Assembly: GCA_000727475.1 (NCBI GenBank)
Contig: KL647297.1
Span: forward strand, 2,017,295 to 2,081,294
Direction of reading: 5' to 3'
Length of the DNA stretch: 64,000 bases
From: Sarcocystis neurona
Taxonomy: Eukaryota; Apicomplexa; Conoidasida; Eucoccidiorida; Sarcocystidae
Shown: positions 37,201-49,200 of the stretch, piece by piece
Position numbering within the stretch: the stretch's first letter is position 1
Layout: every line of letters begins with the position of its first letter
Notes under the pieces: generated by a model
Seen by the model: the letters and a program-made list of their open reading frames with translations, nothing else
Told to the model about the DNA's origin: nothing
Databases searched by the model: none
Translations under genes and position numbers: made by a program

Positions 37201-40200
37201 TGTCGTGGTACTTGCAAGGCTCCGAGGCATACCAGATCGAGGTGTCGCGTGCGACGCTGCGATCTTGCAGATTGCTTTCGTAGGCGGACTGCACGCAGGC
37301 TCTGTGTGTGTATGCCTCTGTGAGGGCGTATATCAGTGTCCATATATACATATATATATGCGTCTATGTGCAGACGACTGTAAGCGTCACGTAGCTTAGT
37401 ATGTACCTTCACACTGGCACTTGTGTCCCCAACGTACCAGCAAGCAGCCTTTCTGATACTGCAGAAGCGAGCACCCACCTGGTGTGGCTGTTTCTTGGTG
37501 CTCTGCACCATAGCGATAGATGCGGAGTTGGCTCCAAATATCTCATGCATGCGCAGCTGCTGGTTTTGCGGCGCTTCCCCCTTCCGTTTCTGCGTCCGCA
37601 TGCGGGTTGCACACGTGGGGAATGACATGCGTCCATCGCTGGTGTACAGGAAGGATAGGCAGGAGCACTTCTGATGTTCGAGGCCGGGGCCTCTCGCGGT
37701 TTCTCTCGCGTTCTCCTTTTCTAGGCGTTCTGGTGCTGCTACACTATTTCTTGTCCTCGTCGTCGGGCATCGGCACATGCGTGCAAGTGTGCAAGAGAGA
37801 GTTTACCGTCCGGGAAGAAAGGAGAGGGCCCCCCAAGCCTGTGTGCAGCAGCAGCCGCTCGTCCCTGCGGCTCCTGCTCTACTTGCATAGGGGGAGGCGC
37901 GCTCTCTCTCTGTACTCGATATCTCTTCTGTTGACTCATAGGTAGTGTTGCTCCGCGTGGCCGCTGCATGAAGTCTGGTCGCTCGCTGCGGGGGCGCGCC
38001 CCTGCGAAGATGGGACAGTCGTGGAAAATCCGTGGTCTTGCGCCGCTCCGGTCCCCTCTTCTGTTTTCTGTTGGTGCGTTAAGTGTTCGTAATCGCCGGA
38101 CATCTAGTCGTTGTCTCTGTGACATGTGTAGCGTACTGCTTGTACCAAGAATCTGTGTATGTAGTGCCTTACGTGGGACGGACTCCCCACTGCGAAGCAA
38201 CGTTGCAGAGTCGAATCTTTCACGGAAGCTCGGTCGACGAGTGAAGACTGCTCATGCGGCTGTTGCTTGCATACGCACTGCAGCGGCTTCCACCGTTTCC
38301 TGGTCTCGGAGTCGGAAGCAGGAACTATCGTACGCCAGGAGGTCGTCAGCATGGTGCCCGTCATGTTTTTTGATATACAAGTAAGGAGACATGCGCAGGC
38401 ACGTCGTCCGCCTTACACGTATACAGGTACATATCTATATATATATATGCACGTGCGGACAAGTGTGTGCAGACGGATGTTTCCTTTTCCTTCTCCTTCT
38501 CCTTCTCCTTCCTTAGGATATTTATTATCATGGGTCATATATTCAAAGAGTCCAAATAAAGTCAAAACCAGAAGTTTGCAAAGGCCGTGGCTGTGGGCTG
38601 CTTCTGCGGAACTGAGCCTTCAGGGCTGGCTTCATAGATGTCTTAACACCCTTCTCTGCACAGGAAATCTAGGTAGAAACTATTCCAAGTATCGGAAAAG
38701 CATTTGTTACCCAGCCAAGGCAAACACCAAAACGTGTCCATGAGCTAAGGATTATCTCAAATTGTCCTTGCTTTGATGTGGTCACATTTTCGTTGTAAAT
38801 GCGTGTGCGGGTGCGTATTTGTAGAAGTGCAACGGAGAGAACACACGTGTACTCCGACAAAACCGGAAATATTTTTCGTTTCTGTTTAGTTGCACATGCG
38901 TTGTGTATATCTGTCTGTGCGGCATGTGACGGCGGTCAGATTCGAACAGCCGCGGGAAGTGACGGCATATCTCTGGCGTCGTCTTTGGTCTGTTCGCACG
39001 TGGTGCCGACCGTCTAGTTTCTGCATAAGTCCGACGCCTGCTACGCGTTCTGACGCGCTACTCAGCGCGGCACCTATCTTTCATATGTACATCCAGGTAT
39101 ACGTACATGTGTACACCTGCACAGGTGTATTGTCACGCCTGTGTACAAACGTATGGACGCACATCCGTGAACAGATACATACTACGTATACACATACACG
39201 CATACGTCCGTATATACATACATATATATTTCTACACATACATGCATGTATGTATAGACATATATATATATCTATATATATATATCTATATATATATATA
39301 TGCCCATGCATACATACACACATATGTAGGCACACACGTATACACACACAGATGTATACATATACACACATACGTGCCCACAGATACACTCATACGTATA
39401 TATTTGTGTTCACGGACATACAATCATATACGAACGTATGTGCTAGCCTGACATGTGTATGCCTTTGTGCTGACGCGTGCATATATCTGGTGGACTCCCA
39501 TGGTGTGTCGGCATGCCGCCGACTGTCTTTTTCGGCAAAAGAAGGAAGGGAAACCTCATGAACGAGGAGATCTGTACGTGCGCGAGTGCAGGTGCGCATG
39601 TGTGTAAGTACGTATGCATGTCTACACCAATTAATGCGTCGGCTTGTCAATCTACCCACACACGTACACCTGTCTTGCAGGGGAGTTGCCGTCCATCAGT
39701 CGTATCTGTGATGATGCTCTGGGTCTTACATACGTATGTGCAGTGATGCGTGTGTGTTCGCTGTGTGCACGAGGTGGTGTACCACTCCTGCTGGAACAAA
39801 CGCGTGTGTGCGTTGCTGCTTTTGTGGCTGCTGTTGCAGGCGGGCAGCTACGTGCTGGACATGTGCGCCGCGCCAGGGTCAAAGACGTCGCAGCTCCTGG
39901 AGCGCATGCACGTGGCACACCAGAAGCAGCAGCAGCAGAGAAAAACACGCGTTGCTGCCAACGCTGCTTCGCATTCCACGCTGCGGCCTTCGGTCCCGTG
40001 GCTTCCACCAAGCGTTATCAGCACGGCGACTTCCATCGACGATATAATACCCCGTGAGTCCCTCCGACGTCCGCGGCTACGCAGGTAGACAGCTACAGCT
40101 TGTCCTGCACCTGCAGCCGGCTGACCTCCCTGCTGCAGCCGCTGGTCCATTCCTTAACCACAGGCACACCCGCGACATCAGTACGAGACACTCACTATTC

Positions 40201-43200
40201 TGCACGCTACTCCCGTACATGCTCTGCAGTTCCTGCGACTATCCTGGTTGAAAAAAAGGTTGAAACAAAGTAACGAACTGCTTTACGTGCGTCCCTCTTC
40301 TCCATTCGTACACGCCTCTTTCCTCTTATGAAGTGTCGTTCTCCTACGCTCCAGGCCACAGGAGAGGCCTCAGCAGTTTGCGAATTCGTCGATCCACCTG
40401 TACAGCTGCATGCGTCCAGCCGGCTCGTGGTGGGGTTTCCTGCTGTTTAGCGGTCCAAGAGTTGCTGGATTCAACATCGCAGCAGGCAGGCGTGGTCTGA
40501 AGTACAGGGCGCACGCGTGTAGCAGTTACCAGACAAAGTGTCAGTTTTCAGCCGTGCTCTTTTCCTCGAAGAGCTGGTGCAGTGGCGAATTCCTTGTAGC
40601 CGCTTGCGGCCACGACACCCACACGGTCACGAAGAATATATGTATATATATAAGTGTCCACGTGTATATATCTGTCTATCTATATGAGCAGAGGAGCGTG
40701 CCGGCGCGTATGTGTAGAGCGCAGCAGCTTGCCATGCTCTATCCTGAGGGGCGGCGGCGGGAGAAATGTTTACGGGCAGGCGTACTGTCTCTGAACAAAT
40801 GTGTAAGCATGCACCGTGGCGTTTAAATATAAGGAAGACGCGCCAACCTGGTTCAGCTGACGCCCCTCCGTGCCCGGATTAGACATACGTAGATATCCAT
40901 ATCCATATATCTGTGTCTCCGTGTACACGACTTTGCACCTGCATGGATCGCAGATGTCGACTGCTCAGTCTTCTGGTGTGGCTGAAGATGGTTACTGCCG
41001 ACTTCGCTACCTGCCTTCGACGCTTTGTCTTCTGTGTCCCGTTCGGCCTGCGCTGGTACACTCCGTTGCTTGTGCACCGCGTGTGTGCAGCTGGGATGGT
41101 AGTGGCGAACGACGCAGACGCGGGCAGGGCCCACATGTAAGTCGCCTTGGAGGCTGCATCTCGCCCCTTTGCGTTGTTTAAAAAAATCTGCGTGCAGAGG
41201 CCTTGGTGCACCTCCAGTGCACCTCCGCTGCAGCTCCTACCTTTTATAATATTTGCACGTATCCCTGTGTCGGTGCTTTTGCACGCATGTGGGGACAGCG
41301 AAATTCGGCCTTTTATCGCAGCGTAGGCGACGCTAGACGGCATCAAAGGAGTTGTAGAAGCCTGTTAGAACGGTGTCCGTCTCTCTCGTGAAAGTCGACC
41401 GCTTTTCTGCTTATGAATCTCCGTCTACTGTGTGGATGTATAGCGGTATATGCGTGTCGATATTAGGGCGTGGCCGTACGTACGCGCGGGTGCGTGCCCT
41501 TCCTGAAGTGTGTGTAGAGACATGCAGCCGCGCTTTCGCGCGGTAGTCTGAAGCCCAGATGAGTTCCGGAAGCGTCTCAGCAGGAGGCTTGGACTGATGC
41601 TGCTAGCGTTTGGAGTCGTGGCATATGTGGATGCATCTACGGACTATCCACAAGCGTATATATGTACACGCACAGAGTGTCTCCGTCACGGCCTCTACCT
41701 GTGTACGCACGAAGCTGCGCTTGATACCCTCTTTGTTGATATGAAGAGCCTTGTTTTTTTCGGGTGCGTTTGTGGGGGAGCCGGGCTGCCGAGGTGCATG
41801 TGTCGGCGATTCCAGCCTAGACGCATATAGCAGCGGCGGAGTGCAAGAGGTTGTGTCAATGTGTGACTTCCCTGAGCAGGACCGTTCACGCCATCGTTGC
41901 ATTGCGGGCTGTATGGACTGGTACGCGGCGGTCGTGTTCGTCTTGTGTGTCTCGGCCTTCTCTCATTCCTTCCGTTTTGCTTGCCTCCTTTTTCTTCGCG
42001 GTCGTCGCCCGTCGTTATTTGCTCATCCCTTTCCTCTTCCTCGTCGTTTTGCAGACGCCTTTGTCCCTCTTTTGTTTCTCTTCTGCGTACTCTTGGTGTG
42101 TTCTACGTCCTCATTATTCTTTCTTTCCCATCTCCGTCACTTTGTTGCGCAGGCTGATCCACCGACTGAAGCATCTGCACTCGCCCTGCCTGGTAGTAGT
42201 GTCGCACTCGGCGGAGTTTTTTCCGTCGCTTTTTCTTCCTGCGCGTAACGACGACGCTTCTGCGGTGTACAACGGAGTTGTAGAGCAAAACGAAGCGGAG
42301 GCGAAAGCAGACCGAGATACACCAGCGGAGGCGGAAGTGGGAAGTGGACGAGGACCTGCAGGAACCGGCGGAGAAGCAGCAGGAGAAGCGCACAGCGCAG
42401 CAGCAGCGCTAACAGAGAATCTGGAACAAAGAAGTGCAGGGACGTCCGGAACAGTCGAAGCAGCACTAGCGCCGAGTAAAGAGACAGCTGTTGGAACTGC
42501 GGCAGCGATAGAAGCAACAGTGAATGGTGTAACGGCGACAGTCGAAGCAAAAGAGAAAACTGCAGCACAAAGCAGAGTCTCCGCAAGAACACTGAAGAGC
42601 GGCGAGGCAGTCTGTGGCGAGCAAAGCTCATCAGCAACTGCAGAAGCAAGCGCACAAACGAACTCTGGCGGGCGTATCGGCAACTTCGGAAGAATGATTC
42701 ACGCCCAGCAGCCCCCACTCGGAAACATTACCTCCAGCAAAGGCCACACGAACAACCCCGACGACCACCATAGCACTGACGCACAAAGCAGCAGCGTCCC
42801 ACATGTCCGCCGCAGCGCGACTGCAGGCAGCGGCAGCCCCAGCAAGCGCGGCGGCGTGTCCCCGAGCGCTGCTTCCAGTTGTTGCTACGTCGAAAATAAG
42901 TGGACTGCAGAAACGAACGACTCGCCGTGCAAGCCCGGGGTCCTGGAGCCGCTGCAATACGACTGCGTTCTGTGCGATGTGCCGTGCACCGCTGATGGAA
43001 CGCTCCGCAAGTCGCCAATGCTCTGGGCGAGGTGGCACCCGAACCACGCCCTAGGATGCCACCGCCTGCAGCTGCGGATTCTCCTGCGGTGAGTTGGAGG
43101 CGGCTTCAACTGCGAGCGTCAGCCGCAGCTCGTTCTCGACCTTTTCACTTTTTCAGGTGACACTGGTGCTCCACGCTGTTCGCGCCAGTTCACGTAGGGC

Positions 43201-46200
43201 CGCCGAGTTGAGTTTCAAAGCAATTCTGCCTCACACGTCTGAGTCTCCTCTGAAGAAGAGAACGTCTTGCACGTATCTGTGTACTTGCCAGAGACAGCCT
43301 GCAACGGTCATCCTGGGGCACTGCCGCCTTTTCGCATGGATAGAAGCCGATGCGTTGTGCGTCGTGTGTCACGACGGTCTGTAGGGTCTTCCCACTGAAT
43401 GGTGTCTACGTGTGGGCGGCACTGACATCTGCGCAGGGGGATTTTGGACGGCGTTGCTTGCGCAGCAGTAACCGCTGGAACGACTGAGTGCCTCTGTACA
43501 CGGGCGCCTGTTTATTCGCAGAAGCAAACACGTAGAGGAAGCGTACGTGTACGACCGAATACGCTCGCCTGGGCGTGCGTCCTTGGGCGCTGTAGGCAGA
43601 CCACCTGTGTACGTTTAGGCGTCGCGTGTCTCTGTGTGTATAAGAGGCATGTGTGTATGCGCGTTTCCAGACACCTGGTGATAGGGCCGAGCACAAACTT
43701 ATGTGTACGTGGTGAGTTACGTAGCGAGAGCGGCACAGCTGTGTGGCAAGCTGCACGGGAGGCGCTTTGCAGGAAGAGATTCGGAGTTCGAGAAGTGGCC
43801 AACGACTACTTGGAGGCAGCGGGGATTTCGGTGCAATAAGACGGGCGATCAACTGTGGACGATTATGTCTTGCTTGTCGAGCTGTATCGTTACTCTGGGT
43901 GTTGGGTAATGAACTGCAAAGCAGCTACGGTGTGAAGACCCGTTTCGTAGAGGTAGACGCTGAAACGCCTGTACGACTGCCTCGTGTCACCATCGTGGGT
44001 TTGTGCTGTACGTCTTCTAGAGGATCCGTTTTGTAGGCGCTTACTTTTGATATGATCGTGTGGGAAATTTGACTCCCTGGCTTTGAATGAGAACGGCGTT
44101 GTTATCCACCTCGTGTTGGCGGGAGGACGAGACCGGTATCTCTCCGCGCGCTAAGAAGTGGATTTGTACGTGTATTTAGGCTGGCATTTTCCTGTGTCAA
44201 GCCGCGAAGTGAGACGGTCTCTCTGCGTGTTATCTCCATGTAAGTGTTATCGCCCGCGTGATTGACTGCCGGGTGCCCATGTGTTCAGAGGCATCACACT
44301 CTGCCGCGTCGGAGGCAGAATAGTTTACAGCACCTGCTCCTTCAATCCACTGGAAAACGAGGCCGTTGTTGCTGCTGCCCTGGTGAGCCCTGTCTTGTGC
44401 GACAGCCCTTGCGTGCGCGTTCATGTGAGAGGATAGCAGTAACGTAATTGTTCCAGCTCTTCGCAGGCGTCGGTGCCCGGGTGCTGCTGCTGCTGGCACT
44501 GGAGATGCTGTGCCGGTGCCGCTAGTCGCGGCCGCTTCCGCCGGAACTCTCGTACTTGTTGCGGCTGCGTACCACCCTTCGCTTGCCACGTTGTGTGTAG
44601 CCATTTGCTGAAGTCTTAGGATATAGGAATTTAGGTCGGGGGGAACGACGAAGACTAGAGATGCGTATACTCACCGTCTGCGCGTTTATATATATATATA
44701 TATATATGCGCGACGTGCCTGTACGTTTGAATAGTTGCTGAGAATGAGCTGCGTCCCCTATAACGGGTTGCGGTTGGCTGAGACGAATTACTAGAAAGAG
44801 AAGCAAGCTGGTGGGCAAGAGCTCGGGAGTGGCATTCGCGGATGCTCCCTTATCGTTCTGGAGCTGCTGCTGGGTGCGCGCAGCCTCCTCTCGTGGTAAT
44901 ATAGCACAGAGCTGCAGAGAGAGAGAGGCGGGCTGCACGCAGGGGTAGGGAAGACGCTACATATGGGAGTGCGTATGCTTACTTTGGCAGTGCCGTACGC
45001 GCTGGCAATATACACATATATTAATAGACGTACACGTCTATGCAAGTGACAGCAGGAACATGTGTAGGGTACAAGTGTGCGTGTGTGTGCATGTACATAT
45101 ACGTATGTGTATGCACATGTGTATACGTGGAGGTGCGAGCGACTGCGGGCGCAGGTGTGCTAGTTATCGACTGGTGTCGGCGCACACGATCACTTTGGGT
45201 CCTTTCCTGCGCTTCGATCATGGAAGTATGCGCACGTCCTTTGTGTTTACGACTACGCCCCTGCAGTTTTTGTGTATATGTGCCCACCTACAAAGAAACA
45301 CACAAGCGTAGTTTTTCGGTGCGTTTTTGCGACTCCGGCAACTTCGTAGATGCGTTTTCCGTTGACGGTGAGCTGCGAGCTGTTCGACTTCGTCTGTCTA
45401 CGTGAAAAAGAGCCACGCCGCTTGTGTCCGCGTATCCACTGTCGGTCGGTGTCACGTCCAAAGAGCCGTCTCGGCGTGCGTGTCCACGTCGCGCAGAGGC
45501 TGAGTGTGCTGACAGGGGACCGGTGTATGATCTAACTCAGTGCGCGTCATGGGGCAGAAACGGGAAGTCTCGTTATTTGCGGCTTGACCGCATGCAGTTA
45601 TACTGCAGGGATGCAGTATAACTGCATCCCTGCGCAGTGGAGTTGTATGAGCTGACTGTGTTGCTGCACCTGCGGGGAGCCTCGCAGAAGATCCCTCTTG
45701 CCTTAACATTGGTGATATCATCAGGTGCTGTGCGGTCCTGCATGGCGTTCACGTCTGCAGGTGAAAATGAAGGGAGCGGTACAACTCGTTGACTGCTCTT
45801 CATACTTCCCTTCGCTGAACAGACGCCCCGGACTTTCCACCTGTAAGTCAGTGAATGAGTCGTCAACTCTGCACGACTATATGCACAGTGTATGTGTCTC
45901 TGCAGGAGTTGTCAGCGGCCACGAGAGAAAGCTGTTCACGCATTCACGACGTTAGCCGAAGGTGCAGATGGACGTCTTGCGTCGCAGTTTTGTGCGGGGA
46001 CTCTTTTAAGCGTCGGCGGGTGGTGTCGCACGGTCGCGTTCTCGTACACGGACTGCGCTGCATGCTCCGCTGCCAGCGTCCCGCAGCTTCCTTCTCCGCT
46101 GCCAGCGAAGACACAATGTTGTGTCGTGCGCGCCGCGGCCTACGGCTTGATCTGTGCGTCTTGTCTAGTCGCACCAAGGACAGCGATATACGATTTCCTC

Positions 46201-49200
46201 CCTGAAAGATGTCTTTCACTAAGTGTGGGTCTCCCGGCAGGTTAATTCTTCTTTTCTGTGACAGACAGTGTTACTTCGAGTGTGCAAGAGTACTTCTAAG
46301 CGTCGTCTGTGAAGTGTCCGACGCCTCACATATCCAGGACGTGTATCTTTGGTCCAGCAACATCGAGCTGCATTCGTGTGCGCGGTGGCCGTTGCCTGAC
46401 GCAGCGCGGCCCACGCAGCAGTACTACGCAACACTGACTGAAGAGTATACAGACGCAAGAGGAAACAGCGGCAGCTGGGTGCGAGGAGCAGCAGCTGCAC
46501 GTCCTCGCTTTGCAGCGACATCGCCAACGGTGGGGCAGCGGCCAGGTGCCGCTGCCCGTCCACATTTCTGTGTTTTCATTCGTGTGTTATCCGCACTGTC
46601 TGCACCGCACGAAATATATCAGCCGCCAGCTTTCCAGCTTTTCCCACCACGCTGCGTTTGTTACGTAAGCCCTGAACGTCGGTCCTTCTGGATCTACAAA
46701 TTTCTTGTGTAGCTGATGTGTACATACTTCGACTGGCATGCATGCAATTGATGTGGGGACGACCTGCGATCTGCAAGAATGCGGCAGCTCGTGTTACTGT
46801 AACTTATGGCAGATGTCTGTATGCGTATCCAAAATAGGATGTAGTCCCAAGTAAAACTCGAAAGGGCAGCCTGCGTGCACGTGTGAATCCTCCTGTCCAC
46901 GTAGTGCTTCCTGTGTACGAAGCCTTTGGTGTACTACCTGTGTTCTCACCAGCACGTGTGTGTCTCGCTAATATTGATTTGTTGAATTGCGGCTGGACAG
47001 GAGGGAGCGAGGTCTGTCCAGAGTAGGACATGTTGTTTTTTGTCTATCTGTGTACGTACGTTTGCATATCTGTGTCTGGGTGTCTGTGTCTGCAGGGCAA
47101 GTAAAAGCACAGGGTAAGTGGTACTCCAGATTTGAAGAGGTGCCTGAATCTGTGCGCCGGCGTTTGAAACTGCGAGTCACTGCATTTCCTCCTTGTCAAG
47201 GCGAAATACACACCGAAAGAGGCACTGCAGGACCCGTACGCGACAGCAGCAGCAGCAGCTTTACACGCTGCAGTGACGGCCACCCTGCGACGTGCAACTC
47301 TTCGCGTGACGGCGATGCGTGCAACAGGGGCGATAGCACCATGGAGGGGAGCTGCAGCAGCACCGGCAACCTTGAAAAAGGCAGCAAGAACAGCAGCCTG
47401 TTCTGCTACAGCAGCAGCGCGCCGGGGAACAGCACCGCAGGCGAGCGTGAACTGGGGACAGTGCCTGTGGACGAGAAAAGCCGCTGCTGCGAAAACAGCA
47501 GTGCGCACGTATGCAACACTCTCTCGAGCCGTGCAGGGAGTGCGGCTTGCGATGAAAAGGATAGTCGTAGAAGACATAGCAGCAGCGGCAGTCGGTGTGG
47601 CTGTGACTGTATAAGGGACGGATCTAAAGACGCCAGTAGGAAAAACGCGGAGGCCACTTCTAGCAGCCAGTCGTGCAAGGAAGAACTCCCAACGTGGGGA
47701 GACATCGTGAAGGATGAAGCCCAACAGAGAGACGGGTGCAGCAGCGTGTGCAACTGCAGTAGCAGAAGCACAGAGAGCTGCAGCACAGGGAAAGACCGAC
47801 GGAGCAGAGACAAAGACGACAGCAGCGGCGACGATGGTGATGGACGCGACTACCTCGCTAAGTCCGAGGCGCATGCCGTTGACGTACCTGAGAGTGAGGG
47901 AAAGCCGCCGAGTGCGCCTTACGGCGATACTCATGGTGCCGACGGAGTCCTGACGGATGCGAGTCCCCTGCCTCTTCACCACTGCATGCGCTTCTTGCCT
48001 CATCTGAACAATACAGGTGAGCAGCTAAAAGCTTGCAGCACCCAACGTGTGTCTACACACGTGCGGATACGGATGTATGTACCTGTATTGTTGAGTTAAG
48101 TATCTCTGAGTGCGCTGCGGTGCACAGGGTGTACATTCACGGACGAGCTTCTTTGCAGAATTGCAGCTCCACTGAAGCTCAGTGCATTTCTCTGTGCGTC
48201 TGCAGTGTACTTACATTTTGTGCGGATCTCACAGGACATGTGACACTTGTAGGTCACCCGCGTGACGGAAGCGACTCTTGCGGTCCCGGTCAGGGCGTGG
48301 GTTCAGCGCAGTCTAGTGTGCATTGAGGCTCGTGTACAACACGCGTCCAAGTGTCTGTCGAAAGTTTGTTTGTCCCCACGCGGATATCCTATGCGTGTGT
48401 GCCACAGCAGCGCTGAACAACTTCTCCCTCTTGGCACAGGGGTGTAACCGGGCACTTTTTTCTCTATGTGATCACGTGCCAGCGTGCCTCAATCCCGTGT
48501 ATTACCTCTTTCGTTGCAGCTATGTACGTGGCTGCTAAACTTCTATTTACTTTGGCCTCGTCAGTGGAAGAAGGCGCTTCTGCTGGCGAACACGGGAGTG
48601 GAAGATACACTGTGCTGTCGTGACGAGCAGAGGTACTCCTTGTCGGGCCACAGTAGCTTTGGCCTTGGGGTGAGGAGACAGGACTGTTTCTCTGCGCGTT
48701 TTGAAGATGTCGTGGCACCGTTTCGTTTCACTGTCCCTCGAGGCATTGCTGTTGATGATCAGGTGCAGCGCAGCGTATGTATATTGTCGCGTGGCTTGCT
48801 CAGTTGCCATCAAAGTTGGCGGAATTTCGGTCATGATCTTAAGAGTGGAACGTGCGCCATCTTCGTCCATTTGCGTGAACTGCGTCAGACGTGAATTCCT
48901 GTATTAGTAGGTGACATCCTTACTCTTAGAGAACCCATAAATGGTATTGCCGGTCTCCAATAAAGCGGGGAAGCGCGTAATTTCCGCGGCCGTCTTAGAG
49001 TCGCAACCGCGCAGACCTTCCGCGTGCCCACCTACCGTGCCGGTCTCATGCGTGCGGTGATGCAGGAGGCTTTTTCGTAGCCGTATTTCACAAGATACAC
49101 CAAGGCCCCCGACGACTGCGGCGAGTGCAGGCCGCTGATGCGGATTTTATGGAGAACCATCTGAGCGAACGAACAGACGCAGGGGAAGGGGTACAGGGAA

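Noticed and set aside
38920..38990. Possible tRNA on the minus strand (TTCGAATC box)
   Set aside because: The T-arm stem does not pair and no matching D-arm or anticodon arm is present at the right distance.
48520..48624. Alternative exon 11 of the NSUN2-type gene (reads AMYVAAKL after the CAG at 48519)
   Set aside because: It is in phase and superficially resembles the family block, but it ends at a stop with no good donor, and the exon at 49066 ([10 protein letters not shown]) matches far better.
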